Shown: positions 25,565-35,497, numbered from the stretch's first letter. The stretch: DNA of 64,000 bases from Streptomyces sp. NBC_01439 (GCF_036227605.1 NZ_CP109487.1:186001-250000); one strand, 5' to 3'. Numbers and translations: made by a program. The notes: generated from the letters alone by a model not told the origin.

Positions 25565-25795
25565 TGACAGGCGGGGAGTGAGGCAGTCCCTCTGCTGCTT
25601 CGACCGGCAGTCGGGGACGGTTTCGCCGGTGGGGCGGGGTGAACAGGCCGATGAGAGCGACGACTTCGGGGTGCGCGGCCGGTTCGGCCCGGGCGTCGGC
25701 GAGGCGGTTCAGGTAGCAGCCGATGGTCTCGCGCAGCACCGGGCGGGAAGGCGGCTCGGTGTCCCTGGGGGTCTGCTCAGTGGCGCGCCTGCGTG

Positions 25796-26686
25796 TCACT
25801 CGGGGCGGCTGAAACGGTGGGCGGCCCAGAGCAGGGCCGTGACGCCGCCGGCCACGAGGAGGCCGCCTTCGAGGAGTAGGGGAGGTTGCCAGCCGAACCA
25901 CTCGATGCCCACGGTGGCTGCCTGGTCCGGTACCCGTAGCGCGATGCAGCGGCGCAGCAGGTCCACTCCGTAGGCCAGCGGGTTGGCGGCGGCCAGTACG
26001 TGGGCCCAGCCCGGCAGGTTTTGGATCGGGAAGAAGCCGCCGGAGAGGAACAGCAGCGGCATCATCACCAGGCCGAGCAGCATGTGGAAGACCTCGGGCC
26101 GGCCCAGGCTCACGGCGAGGGCGAGGGACAGGGCCGTGATGGTGAAGGAGGTCAGCATCATGCCGCCGAGGAGGAGCACCAGCAGGAGCGGGTCGTAGGG
26201 CAGGCCGACGGCGCCGGCCAGGCCGAGCAGGACGGCGCCCTGCACCGTGGAGACGATGGTGCCGCCGGCGCAGCATCCGAGGAGCAGGGTGGAGCGGCGG
26301 ACCGGGGCCATCAGGAGTTCGCGCAGGTAGCCGCTCTGCCGGTCGGTGATCAGACGGATGCCGACCATGATGGCCGGCGTCTGTACCGTCATCATCAGCA
26401 TGCCCGGGAAGAGGTAGGTCTGGTAGCCGACGCCCAGTGAGGAGTTCGGGATCAGGGCGGCCAGACCACCCCCCAGGACGAAGAGGTAGAGCACCGGCTG
26501 GATCAGCATCAGGGCGGTGTGCGTGGGCTGGGCGGACAGGCGCAGCAGATCGCGGTAGACCAGGCCGTGGATGGCGCGCAGTTCGTGGCGCAGGCGGGGC
26601 CCCGGCTCACGGCCGGTGCCGTCGTGGGCGCCGGGGGCATCCGGGGTACGGGAGGCGTCCGGGGCCGGGAGGGCGGGTGCGGTCAT
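25796..26686 (-). CDS. venH: ABC-2 type permease of the class IV lanthipeptide cluster
   Basis: A 296-residue membrane protein from ATG 26686, overlapping the ATPase gene by 4 bp. After a 35-residue hydrophilic N-terminus it has six hydrophobic segments (LMLIQPVLYLFVLGGGLAAL, a long central pair, LLGLVMMPLLFLSGGFFPI and a C-terminal helix). The ABC-2 signature region is GGFFPIQNLPGWAHVLAAAN PLAYGVDLLR. With the ATPase it forms a DrrAB-like exporter, the expected transporter for the matured venezuelin-like peptide. Confidence 0.9.
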   Translation of the reverse strand: MTAPALPAPDASRTPDAPGAHDGTGREPGPRLRHELRAIHGLVYRDLLRLSAQPTHTALMLIQPVLYLFVLGGGLAALIPNSSLGVGYQTYLFPGMLMMTVQTPAIMVGIRLITDRQSGYLRELLMAPVRRSTLLLGCCAGGTIVSTVQGAVLLGLAGAVGLPYDPLLLVLLLGGMMLTSFTITALSLALAVSLGRPEVFHMLLGLVMMPLLFLSGGFFPIQNLPGWAHVLAAANPLAYGVDLLRRCIALRVPDQAATVGIEWFGWQPPLLLEGGLLVAGGVTALLWAAHRFSRPE

Positions 26687-27795
26687 GGGGCCTCCTCGGG
26701 CGCTGCCGCGGTGCCGTCCGGGGCCGGGGCGGCCGGTGTGCGGTGCGGCCGGGGGGTGTGGATGCTGCGGCCGGTGTGGTGGAAGAAGACGTCGTCGAGC
26801 GTCGGTGCGGTAGCGGACGCGGCGTGCACCGCGATGCCGTGGGCTTCCAGTGCCGCGCACAGGCGGGGGATCCACGCACTGCCGTTGGGTAGCCGCAGGG
26901 ACACCCCGTCGCTTTCCAGGGTGATGGCGAGGTCCGACGGAACGGTCCGGCCCACGACCTGTCGTGCTGCTGCGTCGTCGCTGGTGCGCAGCACCACCCG
27001 GTCGTCCCCGATCGCGGTCTTCAGCGCGAGGGGCGTGCCCTGGGCCACGATTCGGCCGTGGTCGATGATGCCGAGGCGATCGCAGTTCTCCGCCTCTTCC
27101 AGGTAGTGGGTGGTGACGAAGAGCGTGCTGCCGTGGTGGTCGCGCAAGTCGCGCAGGTGCTCCCAGACCTGGGCACGGGCGTGCGGGTCGAGTCCGGTGG
27201 TCGGCTCGTCGAGGAACAGGATCCGGGGTGCGTGCAGCAAGCCGCGGGCGAGCTCCAGTCGGCGGCGCATGCCTCCGGACAGGGTCCGTACCAGGGAACG
27301 CCGCCGGTCGGTGAGGCCGACCACTTCGAGCATCTCGGTGGTGCGTACGCGGGCGTGGCGGCGGCGCAGTCCGTAGAGGCGCGCGTGGATGTGCAGGTTC
27401 TGTTCGGCCGTCAGATCCGGGTCCAGGGCGCTGTGCTGGAAGAGCATTCCCACCAGTCTTCGTACCTGGTCCGGTCGGCTGAGCACGTCGACACCCGCCA
27501 CCGTGGCCTGTCCGGCGGTGGGGCGGGCCAGGGCGCACAGCAGGGCGAGGGTGGTGGACTTCCCCGCTCCGTTGGGGCCGAGGAAGGCGAAGGTCTCTCC
27601 TTGGAGGACGTCCAGGTCCAGGCCGCGAACCGCATGGGTGGTGGTGCCGTCCGGGCGGGGGTAGCTCTTGACCAGGCCGCGCGTGCTGATGGCGTGGACC
27701 GGCTGGGCGGCGGACCGCGTGGCGTCCGGGTTCGTCGGGGCGGTGGTCACGAGGGTTGCCCGGGGGCGAGTGTCGTCACCGGCATGTGGCTGCAT
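26683..27795 (-). CDS. venT: ABC transporter ATPase of the class IV lanthipeptide cluster
   Basis: A 370-residue protein from ATG 27795. It has Walker A GPNGAGKST, Q-loop MLFQHSALDPDLTAEQNL, signature LSGGMRRRLELARGL, Walker B ILFLDEPTTGLDP and switch His in LFVTTHYLEEAENCD. The C-terminal third resembles the DrrA extension. It is coupled to the downstream permease and separated from the precursor gene by a strong hairpin, so its level is probably lower than that of the precursor. Confidence 0.93.
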   Translation of the reverse strand: MQPHAGDDTRPRATLVTTAPTNPDATRSAAQPVHAISTRGLVKSYPRPDGTTTHAVRGLDLDVLQGETFAFLGPNGAGKSTTLALLCALARPTAGQATVAGVDVLSRPDQVRRLVGMLFQHSALDPDLTAEQNLHIHARLYGLRRRHARVRTTEMLEVVGLTDRRRSLVRTLSGGMRRRLELARGLLHAPRILFLDEPTTGLDPHARAQVWEHLRDLRDHHGSTLFVTTHYLEEAENCDRLGIIDHGRIVAQGTPLALKTAIGDDRVVLRTSDDAAARQVVGRTVPSDLAITLESDGVSLRLPNGSAWIPRLCAALEAHGIAVHAASATAPTLDDVFFHHTGRSIHTPRPHRTPAAPAPDGTAAAPEEAP

Positions 27796-27854
27796 GGTCA
27801 GGTCCTCGTCGACGGGGTGTCCTTGCGCGGGCCTGCCGGCCGCACCGGTCGTGG

Positions 27855-27895
27855 CTCCGGCCGGTGGCTGCCTGGGGGACAGCCACCGGCCGGAG
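27855..27895 (-). terminator. Hairpin between lanthipeptide precursor and transporter genes
   Basis: A perfect 15-bp inverted repeat (27855-27869 with 27881-27895, 11-nt loop) starts 7 bases after the precursor stop. It likely acts as an attenuating terminator, letting precursor transcripts exceed transporter transcripts. Confidence 0.8.
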
Positions 27896-27902
27896 TGCTT
27901 GG

Positions 27903-28061
27903 TCAGCCGGCGCAGCTAATGCCGATACAGACGGTGTTGAGGAGCGTCAGCAGGCCGACGCACTCACAGGTCGCGGCGAACGGCGCTCCGTCGACGCCGA
28001 CCGGGTCGGTCTCCGGAAGGGCGTGCAGGTGAGCCAGCAGTTCGAGTTCGCGGTTCTCCAT
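27903..28061 (-). CDS. venA: Venezuelin-like class IV lanthipeptide precursor
   Basis: A 52-residue peptide from ATG 28061 with AAGGAG 7-8 bases upstream. The leader MENRELELLAHLHALPETDP is hydrophobic-helical, as in class III and IV precursors. The core region after about residue 28 contains TCECVGLLTLLNTVCIGISC, then Ala-Gly. Four Thr/Ser (31, 39, 43, 49) and four Cys (32, 34, 45, 50) allow four thioether rings. The core is essentially that of venezuelin as I recall it, with an added C-terminal Gly. It lies 44 bp downstream of the LanL gene. Confidence 0.93.
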   Translation of the reverse strand: MENRELELLAHLHALPETDPVGVDGAPFAATCECVGLLTLLNTVCIGISCAG

Positions 28062-28105
28062 GACTTTCTCCTTCTCTCTGAGGTTGCGACAGGGGTTCCC
28101 GTCGC

Positions 28106-30784
28106 TCAACCCGACTGCTGGATCATCCAGTGTCGGGAGTCTGTGTGGTGGGTCCGCAGGAGGAACGCCAGGATTCCTGCGGACCCGTCGCTCCAGCTCG
28201 TCGAGACGTCCCCGTACTCGTTGGGGAAGACGACGTGGCCGGCACGGTGGGCCCGTTCGGAGGCGATGAGGCGGGCCAGGTCCTGGGCCATCGCACGGTA
28301 GGCGGGGTCCCCGGTGGCGTCGGCCATGTCGAGGAGGAAGTCACCGTTGCCCGCCAGCCCGTGACACTGGGCGAGAGCGGCACGGGACGCACGCTCGACG
28401 ACGGCGTGGGCGGCGCCGCGGGCGAGGTCGCCGAACCTCTTGTCCCCGGTCCGCTGCCAGAGACGGATGAGGAAGGAGCCGATGCCCGCCGAGCCGTGGC
28501 ACCAGTACGGGGCCGTGGGTACGTTCGAGGTCTGGGCCGGCCACTGGGCGGCGTGGCCGACCGTCACGGCGTGGGCCACCAGGAGTTCGCCCGCCGCGAC
28601 GGCCAGCTCCAGGTGTTCGGAGCGGCGGGAGACGGCCTCGGCGGCGAGGAGGAAGCAGCCGATGCCCGATGTTCCGTGCGCGAAGCCCAGATAGCGTTTG
28701 CCGGCCTCTTCGGAAACGGCTTCGGCGGGAACGGGCCAACTCGCGCCGGACGGTTCGGGCTGTGCGGCGGCAGCCAGCCGGTCGGCTGCGTCGACGACCA
28801 GTTCGGCCAGGCGCGGGTCACCGGTACGGTGCCACAGGTGGGCGGCGGCGAGGCCGCTGCCCGCGGAGCCGTGGGTGATGTCGTGGCTGGGTGTCGACTC
28901 CAGCGGGGCCAGGGCCAGGGCCATCGCGTGGCCGGTGAGGGCGTGGTCGTCGACGGCGCATCCGGCTTCGTACAGCGCCCAGGCGGTTCCGCGGCCTCCG
29001 AAGTGCAGCCCAGGGCGTATGGAGCGGGTGTCGGTCCGGGCGGCGATCCAGTGGCCGGCGGTGGAGATCACCTCGGGCAGCCGCGGGTCGCCGGTGAGCT
29101 CGAAGTACCGTGTCAGGACGGCCAGAACACCTGCTGCACCTTGCTGCACGGTGCAGGGGTCGGTCTCTCCGGCCAGGGTGGACACGGGCCACAGCCACTG
29201 GTCGTCGGCCGGGGTCATCGTATCGACGAGGTGGTTCACCATCCCGGTGACGGCGGCCTGCGTCGTGGGGTGCGGGTCGGCTGTCGGCAGCGGCCCCCCG
29301 GCGGGTCGCGTCGGCCGCGCCGGCTCCGCCCCGCGAAGTGCCTCGCGCGCCCGGGCAGGGTCCCAGCGCTCGTCGGGATCGTCCTTCATCAGGCCGCGGA
29401 TCATCTCCGGCACGCCGTCCGGCAACCGCAGCGTTCCGGCGCAGGCGCTCAGCCACTCGGCGAACCGCTGCTCGGCGGGCCGGGTGGCCGGCTCCTCGGG
29501 CAGCAGGTTCGGTACCTTTCCGGCGAGGACGAAGCACACGGTGGCGCCGAGGCTGTAGTAGTCCGCGGTCGGGGACACGGGAGCACCCACCAGGCGCTCG
29601 GGGGCGCTGAAGCCGGGGGTCCCCACTTGGGTCGGGAGCGGGGCGTCGTCCTGGAGGACGGCGAGCTCGAGGTCGATGAGGCGCAGTTCTCCGTCGGGGC
29701 GGACCATGACGTTGCCGGGGGTGAAGTCCCTCAGTACGCAGCCGTGGGCGTGGGCCGCGGCGACCAGATCCACCAGACGTCCGATCTGGGCCAGCGCGTC
29801 CGCTCGGTAGCGTTCGCTTCCGACGTCGCGGAAGCGTTCGGCGACCCAGGTGCGCAGGGGCACGCCCGGTACTTCCTCCTGGGCGAGGAACAGGTGCCCG
29901 CCCGTTTCGAACATCGCGAGCGGTTCCGGCGCCAGTCCGGTGCCCTTGAGCTTCTCCAGCGTTCTGGCCTCGGCCCGCAGCCAGTCGCGGACGTCGGATC
30001 CGGATGCGTCGCCCTCGACGTGCGGCCGGGTCTCCTTGATCACCACGGGGGCGTCGGTGGTGACGTCCGTGCCCCGGTAGACGCCGCCCTTGTTGGTGTG
30101 GCGGATCGCTTCCCGTACCGAGAATCTACCGTTGAGCAGCACGGGGCCGCTCGCCTTCTTCTCCTGTTGCGGCGGAAGCGGTACCGAGGCGGGGAAGGGG
30201 CTGACCGCCCAGGAGGGCGGGGAGTACTGGCCGGTGCGCTTGTCTTCTACGGGATTGCCGTCGGGGTCTTCGATGCACCAGACCAGCAGGCCCTGTTCCG
30301 ACAGCTGCCGGCGGCCGACGAAGGCGCCGTAGCGATAGTGCACGAGGCTGTACGGGGCGTACGGCTGGTCGGACAGGATCCGGGGGCCGGCGAGTCCGGC
30401 CGTGGCCCTGTGCAGCTCGAGGGCTATTCGGGCCGCGTCGTCGTCGGAAGCCGGGTAGACGGTGATGAACTTGCCCGAACTTCCCCGGGGCGTGGCACGG
30501 GAGTTGAGCGCGCTCACCTGCTCGAGGAAGCGGACGAACTTGAATCCCGACTCCTCGCGCAGCAGCACGTCGAGAGCCTTCGCGAGGACTTCCGGTGCGG
30601 AGGCGGCCGTCGCGGACACGTGCAGTTTCCAGCCCTGCCGGCGTCGTGCACCCGACTCCGACTCACGTGTGAGGCGGCACCACATATCGTCCGCGTTGAT
30701 CGTCCAACGCGTGTCCGTGCCCGTGTCCTGTAGCGCCTGGCGGAGCTGAATTTCGAGGTCGACTTCGGTCGATTGGCTCGTCAT
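28106..30784 (-). CDS. venL: Class IV lanthipeptide synthetase (LanL, VenL-like)
   Basis: An 892-residue protein from ATG 30784 with GAGAGGG upstream. Domains in order: an N-terminal phosphoserine/phosphothreonine lyase-type region (about 1-215), a Ser/Thr kinase domain (about 225-520; LRDFTPGNVMVRPDGELRLI with catalytic Asp, then DLELA), and a LanC-like cyclase (about 550-892). The cyclase keeps Zn ligands in YWCHGSAGIG and QCHGLAGNG, which separates class IV from class III. It phosphorylates, eliminates and cyclises the adjacent precursor. First gene of the four-gene leftward cluster. Confidence 0.95.
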   Translation of the reverse strand: MTSQSTEVDLEIQLRQALQDTGTDTRWTINADDMWCRLTRESESGARRRQGWKLHVSATAASAPEVLAKALDVLLREESGFKFVRFLEQVSALNSRATPRGSSGKFITVYPASDDDAARIALELHRATAGLAGPRILSDQPYAPYSLVHYRYGAFVGRRQLSEQGLLVWCIEDPDGNPVEDKRTGQYSPPSWAVSPFPASVPLPPQQEKKASGPVLLNGRFSVREAIRHTNKGGVYRGTDVTTDAPVVIKETRPHVEGDASGSDVRDWLRAEARTLEKLKGTGLAPEPLAMFETGGHLFLAQEEVPGVPLRTWVAERFRDVGSERYRADALAQIGRLVDLVAAAHAHGCVLRDFTPGNVMVRPDGELRLIDLELAVLQDDAPLPTQVGTPGFSAPERLVGAPVSPTADYYSLGATVCFVLAGKVPNLLPEEPATRPAEQRFAEWLSACAGTLRLPDGVPEMIRGLMKDDPDERWDPARAREALRGAEPARPTRPAGGPLPTADPHPTTQAAVTGMVNHLVDTMTPADDQWLWPVSTLAGETDPCTVQQGAAGVLAVLTRYFELTGDPRLPEVISTAGHWIAARTDTRSIRPGLHFGGRGTAWALYEAGCAVDDHALTGHAMALALAPLESTPSHDITHGSAGSGLAAAHLWHRTGDPRLAELVVDAADRLAAAAQPEPSGASWPVPAEAVSEEAGKRYLGFAHGTSGIGCFLLAAEAVSRRSEHLELAVAAGELLVAHAVTVGHAAQWPAQTSNVPTAPYWCHGSAGIGSFLIRLWQRTGDKRFGDLARGAAHAVVERASRAALAQCHGLAGNGDFLLDMADATGDPAYRAMAQDLARLIASERAHRAGHVVFPNEYGDVSTSWSDGSAGILAFLLRTHHTDSRHWMIQQSG

Positions 30785-31640
30785 GCGCGTCCCTCTCAAC
30801 GGCGAGAACCGCTGGTCGAAATATGTCTTCGGCAGGAAGAAACGTACACCGCACCCTCGACGGAAGTTGCCTGGTTCCACGAGCGCATGGTGTTGTTGCG
30901 ACGAATTTTGGTGCAGTCCGGCGCAATGTGAGGCGCGCAGCTATCAACGAGCCCGAAATGCTCTACACGTTCGACAGAATGGCTGGTTTCACCAGAGGGA
31001 CAGTTGATTCGTTGCGAATCACGCAGGGCTTTCTGTATCGATTCAGGCGAACTGCAAGAACACTGACCCCACCTCCCCCAGCAGCCTCTTCACTTTCGAC
31101 GACCGGTGGAGCTACGGCCACCATAGCCACTCGCGACCCCCCAATTTGGGTCGAACGAAAAATTGACCACGAGCCACTCCTGCGACCACGGCGAAAGCTA
31201 CCGGCCCGAACTTCCGCCGTACAGCCTCCCCATCCACCACGCCGTGGAAAAGAGTTCGATTCCGCCATGATTCCAACCGACGAAGGGGTGCGATTCACCG
31301 CGTCAACACCTCCGCGATCAGCAACGTGAGCTGCATCGACTCGCAATATTTAATGCTCAACGATCTTTCGGAGGTCGCCGGATAATGACTCAATTGGCGA
31401 ATATAGGCTTCCCGGGTTCACTGATGCATCCGGCGACCTCTGTTGTGCCCGATGCGGGCGGGGCATGCGGTGCCGGGCATGCCGGCCCGGGTCGAGCGCG
31501 TAGGGGCACCGGCGCACAACGGCGAACGCACGCCCGGTCGCGTGCGCCTGCGCGGCGGTGGGAGCGCGGCCACCGCGGGCCGGATCAGCGGGCCGGACCC
31601 CTCCGTGGGGTGCCCGTGCTTTCGCGCCCGGCCCGCCGCG
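30785..31640. other. Upstream region of the lanthipeptide cluster
   Basis: About 850 bp with clearly higher A/T content from 30830 to 31390 than elsewhere in the window. It should hold the LanL promoter. Open frames on the plus strand (for example at 31385) lack ribosome sites and family resemblance. The base composition suggests older insertion or regulatory DNA. Confidence 0.45.
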
Positions 31641-33041
31641 TCAGACCCTGACCCGGCGCACGAGCACCGCCAGTGCCACCGCCCCGAGCAACGAGAGCAG
31701 GGCGGCGGCGCGAAGGACCGATTCGATGGCGGGGCCGTCGGAGGCCGCACTGCCTGCGGAACCGCTGACCACTTCCAGCACGGTGGAGGCCACGGCCACC
31801 GCCACGGCCCCGAGCAGCACCAGCGAGGTCAGGACGAGGCCGGAAGCGGCGGCGAGCCGGTTCGCGGGTACGTAGGATTGGGTGGCCACATTGGTCAGTG
31901 CCCAGCCGAGGCCCACGCCGAGGCCGACCACGGCGAAGATCGCAGTGTAGAGGGCGAGCGAGGTGGCCCAAGTGAGGGCGAGCAGGCTGACGCCGCAGAG
32001 CAACATCCCGGCGGCCATCAGCGCTTCGGGGCGCGCGTGTTGTGCGAGGTGCCCCGCCCCGTAGCTAGCGGACCCGGCTCCGACGGACAGGGAGAGGAAG
32101 ACCAGTCCGGAGTCGAGCGGGGAGAGCCCGCGGGCTTGCTGGAGGTAGAGCGCGGACAGCACCGCGACCAGGCAGTAGACGATGTTGGACAGAGAGCCGG
32201 CCAGCGTGACGACGACGAACGGGCGGTTGCGCAGCAGCCCGAGGTCGAGGAGGGGTTCGGGGGTCCGCCGCTCCAGTCGTACGAACACGGCCAGGAGCGC
32301 GGCTCCGCCGACGAAGCAGGACAGGGTGGCGGGCGAACTCCAGCCCCAGTGCTGGCCCTGGTCCACCCCGATCATGACCGCGCTCAGCCCGGCCGCGAGC
32401 AAGATGACCCCGGGGAGGTCCAGGCCCCGGGCGGCCTCCTCGTCCCGGGTCTCGGGGACGTACCGCAGCATGAGTACGGTGGCGGCGACGCAGAAGGGCA
32501 CGTTCAGCAGGAACACGGCACGCCAGCTGACGTGTTCGGCGAAGGCGCCGCCGATGAAGGGGCCCAGGGCGGTACCGATGGCGCTGAAGGCGAGGACGGT
32601 GGCGACGGCCCGGCCCTGGCGGGCGTCGCGGAAGTAGGCCGTGACCACCGCGACGGAGACGGGGAAGATCAGGGCGGCGGTGCATCCCTGGACGACCCGC
32701 CCTGCGGTGAGCCACGCGGTGTTCTGGGCGGCGGCGCACACGGCGGAAACGGCGCCGAAGCCGAGCAGCCCGGTAACGAGGACGCGGCGCCGGCCGAGCA
32801 GGTCGGCAGCCCGACCACCCGTGATCATGAGGGCGCCGAGCGCGAGCATGTAGCCGCTGACCAGCCACTGGAGGTCGGTGGTGGGGGTGTCGAAGTCGCG
32901 GGCGATGACGGGGAGCATGAGGTTGAGGGCGAACCAGTCCATCTGCACCAGCAGCATGGAAATGGCCGCTGCCGCGATCACCGCCCGGTCGCGCCGGGAA
33001 AAGAGCCCCCGGCCCGGATCCGCCTGTGCGGATGCACTCAT
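31641..33041 (-). CDS. MFS drug-efflux transporter (DHA2-like)
   Basis: A 466-residue protein from ATG 33041. It has twelve or more hydrophobic segments with MFS motif A (GGRAADLLGRRRVLVTGLLG) between helices 2 and 3, the motif near helix 1 (LLVQMDWFALNLMLPVIARD) and the antiporter motif C-like GTALGPFIGGAFAE in helix 5. This fits proton-coupled multidrug exporters. It is monocistronic. It lies upstream of the lanthipeptide cluster and on the same strand, but 860 bp apart, so a link is not shown. Confidence 0.92.
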   Translation of the reverse strand: MSASAQADPGRGLFSRRDRAVIAAAAISMLLVQMDWFALNLMLPVIARDFDTPTTDLQWLVSGYMLALGALMITGGRAADLLGRRRVLVTGLLGFGAVSAVCAAAQNTAWLTAGRVVQGCTAALIFPVSVAVVTAYFRDARQGRAVATVLAFSAIGTALGPFIGGAFAEHVSWRAVFLLNVPFCVAATVLMLRYVPETRDEEAARGLDLPGVILLAAGLSAVMIGVDQGQHWGWSSPATLSCFVGGAALLAVFVRLERRTPEPLLDLGLLRNRPFVVVTLAGSLSNIVYCLVAVLSALYLQQARGLSPLDSGLVFLSLSVGAGSASYGAGHLAQHARPEALMAAGMLLCGVSLLALTWATSLALYTAIFAVVGLGVGLGWALTNVATQSYVPANRLAAASGLVLTSLVLLGAVAVAVASTVLEVVSGSAGSAASDGPAIESVLRAAALLSLLGAVALAVLVRRVRV

Positions 33042-33192
33042 GCCACCGCCCGTCTTCGATCTCTCCGACCATCGTGGCACCGGCCGGCGCGCCCGACGTG
33101 CTCGCAGGCCCGGGTAGCCGGTGCAGTACCCACGATCGGCCGCCGCGGCGGGCCCGCCGTGGGTGCGTTCGTCCACCTGGGCATGTCGTCGG

Positions 33193-33215
33193 GGCGGCCC
33201 GGTCGCCGGGCCGCC
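33193..33215 (-). terminator. Terminator after the alpha/beta hydrolase gene
   Basis: A perfect 10-bp GC-only inverted repeat with a 3-nt loop (33193-33202 with 33206-33215), in the gap downstream of the minus-strand hydrolase. Confidence 0.6.
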
Positions 33216-33340
33216 GGGCGCCGTGCCGCCGGGCCGCCGTGCGCCGTTGGTGTCCCCGAGCCCGCGGCGGCTTCCACTGACGCCGGACCCGGGCCGGGAA
33301 GGACCAGTGGCCGGTTCCGACGAGGAGACCCGCCTCCTGC

Positions 33341-34216
33341 TCAGCAGCAGAGTCCGGCCACCTGCTCCAGTTCGTCCGCCAGCAGCGCCGGATCGCGGGG
33401 GCCGATGTGCGGGGCGGCCAGGGACCGTACGCGGAATCGGTTGTCCGGGGTCGTCTCGTCAGCCTCCCTGATCATCAGGTCCTGGAGTGCCAGTGGGAGG
33501 GTACGGTCTTCGGTGAACCGCACGAACGTGCGCGGGATTCCGCCCCACTTGTGCACCAGACCGCGACCGTCGGCCACCCCGATCGCGGCCGATTCGTCCG
33601 GTTCGAGAATGTTGAGCATGGCCCTCACCTCGGCGTCGGAGTACTCGGCCGCCATCGCCTCCTTGGCAATCCGGAAGAAGGTCGGATCGCCGCTCCGCCA
33701 ATTGACCCGGGTGACCCCGAGCTCCGGAGGGGTCGGGACAGGGGCCATCTTGAATATGTGGCTCGTGGCTGCTTCCGGCGTCGCCATCAGCTCGCTCACC
33801 GAGGCCCGCTTCGACGGGCACAGGGCGGAGACGTACACCAGGTGCGAGATGAGCTCGGGCACCAGGTCGGCCGCCGCGTTCACGGTGACACCGCCCAGAC
33901 TCTGGCCGGCCAGGACCACCGGGCCGTTGCGGTGTGCCCGCCGCACCACCGCGGCCACATGTGCGGCGCAGTCGGCCAGGGTCGTCCCGGCGATCGGGGA
34001 GGGCTCCGTGCGCAGCCGCTCCAGGTCTTGCGGCGCCTGGTACGAGAGCGGGAGGTAGGCGCCGGGGCCGTGGCCGGGCAGGTCGACCGCGACCACCCGG
34101 TGCCCTCGCAGGCCCAGTTCGGCCGCTACGGGAGACCAGCCGTACGCATTGCTGCCCGATCCGTGGACCAGGACGAAAGTGACCGTCGAATCGGCCACAC
34201 CCATTAAGTTACTCAT
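33341..34216 (-). CDS. Alpha/beta hydrolase
   Basis: A 291-residue protein from ATG 34216 (ATG 34204 is possible). It has the oxyanion motif LVHGSGSNAYGW, the nucleophile elbow LAGQSLGG (Ser) and a helical cap. The segment FTEDRTLPLALQDLMIREAD precedes the C-terminal histidine region (APHIGPRDPALLADELEQVA). This resembles the esterase/salicylate-esterase-like group that includes plant hydroxynitrile lyase relatives. Substrate unknown; monocistronic. Confidence 0.85.
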   Translation of the reverse strand: MSNLMGVADSTVTFVLVHGSGSNAYGWSPVAAELGLRGHRVVAVDLPGHGPGAYLPLSYQAPQDLERLRTEPSPIAGTTLADCAAHVAAVVRRAHRNGPVVLAGQSLGGVTVNAAADLVPELISHLVYVSALCPSKRASVSELMATPEAATSHIFKMAPVPTPPELGVTRVNWRSGDPTFFRIAKEAMAAEYSDAEVRAMLNILEPDESAAIGVADGRGLVHKWGGIPRTFVRFTEDRTLPLALQDLMIREADETTPDNRFRVRSLAAPHIGPRDPALLADELEQVAGLCC

Positions 34217-34337
34217 GAGTACACCCTATGTCCACAGCCCCTCCGGGGACGATGCCCGTCCGCCACGCCTCCGCGACCAACTCCCCATGACGCGCCGCTA
34301 CATCCTCTGGCGGAACAAGCACGCCCAGGACGAGCGC

Positions 34338-35123
34338 CTACGCAAGGTCGTGTACGGGTCGAACGTCGTCCGAGGCGGCCGCACCCCGACGGAACAACGC
34401 CGTCCACAGGAAGGTGACGCCGAACAGTGCTGACTCAGGGGGCTGCTCCCGCATGCGGCGCAGTTCCACCTCCACCAGGTCAGAGAAGATCCATCGCAGC
34501 GATCCGGGTGTGTAGGCGAGGCCGCCCCGCAACTCGCGTTCTCGGTAGAGGTCCGCGTCGGTCAGTTCCGTGCCCATCCCCGCCTCGCCGGCGGCGAAGC
34601 TGGTGAGCGCGAGATGGCCGCCAGGGGCGAGGACCCGGTCGAGGAGGGCCAGGTAGCTGACCCGGCGGTGCGGCGGCAGATGATGGAAGCACCCTGAGTC
34701 GACGACCAGGTCGTACGGGCCGCTCAACTCGGCAGCGGGGAGAGCGAAAGCGTCACCGCACAGGAAACGCACGTCGACTCCAGCCTCGTGAGCCCGGTCC
34801 TCACCCCAGGCGACAGCCACCGGGGAGAGATCGACGGCGTCCACCTCGAAGCCGTGCGAGGCGAGGTACAGGGCGTTGCGGCCGGGTCCGCATCCCAGGT
34901 CCAGGGCCCGGCCGGGAGCGATCAGGCCCTGGTCGAGGTAGGCGGCCAGATTCTCGTCCGGCTTCGCCGCGAAGAACGGGACCGGCCTCGACCGGTCGGC
35001 ATAGAAGCGGTCCCAGAAGTCCTTGCCGTCACCCGTGGCCAAGCGGCCGGCCTCGGATTCAGCTGCGAAGAGCCCGTCCAGAAGCGCAAGGACGTCCTCG
35101 ACGGTACGTACGGTCCGGTCCAT
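34338..35123 (-). CDS. SAM-dependent class I methyltransferase
   Basis: A 261-residue protein from ATG 35123, preceded by a run of nine G on the coding strand that includes the ribosome site. Motif I is ALDLGCGPGRNALYLASHGF, followed by VDAVDLSPVAVAWGEDRA and the post-II region YDLVVDSGCFHHLPPHRRVS. The layout resembles tellurite-resistance TehB-like and thiopurine-like small-molecule methyltransferases. The target is not predictable. Confidence 0.88.
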   Translation of the reverse strand: MDRTVRTVEDVLALLDGLFAAESEAGRLATGDGKDFWDRFYADRSRPVPFFAAKPDENLAAYLDQGLIAPGRALDLGCGPGRNALYLASHGFEVDAVDLSPVAVAWGEDRAHEAGVDVRFLCGDAFALPAAELSGPYDLVVDSGCFHHLPPHRRVSYLALLDRVLAPGGHLALTSFAAGEAGMGTELTDADLYRERELRGGLAYTPGSLRWIFSDLVEVELRRMREQPPESALFGVTFLWTALFRRGAAASDDVRPVHDLA

Positions 35124-35497
35124 CCGGCCCCCCCCCTTTCCACCGATGTCGATCATCGGAGCGGGAATGGCAAAAGACCAGCTCGGGCGGCGCGTGGAGA
35201 GGGCTGGAAACGGCTGTTGCGAGCCCCTGAGGTCACCGGCGAGCAACCCACTCCCGTCCCCGACTCGGCGTCCGCCCAGCCAGCTACCAAGGGCCGGAAC
35301 GGGGCCGTCCAGGGCTGCGGCGGAGACACTATTCTGACGAGTTTTCCAGCGGTGCCACACGACCAACGCTGTCCGATGCGGCACTGATCCGTTCTTCCGA
35401 TGGCAGGGTTGCTGCCAAAAATGGCCTGCTCCCTGGGGGTGGCCCGACTACTGTCCGTCTGAGTGACGAGTGACAGGTGACAGGTGACAAGGGTCTG
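35124..35497. other. Divergent upstream region
   Basis: About 370 bp between the divergent methyltransferase and the next gene. Just before the latter lie tandem GTGAC-containing units (35463-35488). No gene seen. Confidence 0.4.

Noticed and set aside
28130..30733. 867-codon open frame on the plus strand opposite the LanL gene
   Set aside because: It is a GC-driven shadow: no ribosome site, no family resemblance and wrong codon-position GC bias, while the minus frame carries clear kinase and cyclase motifs.
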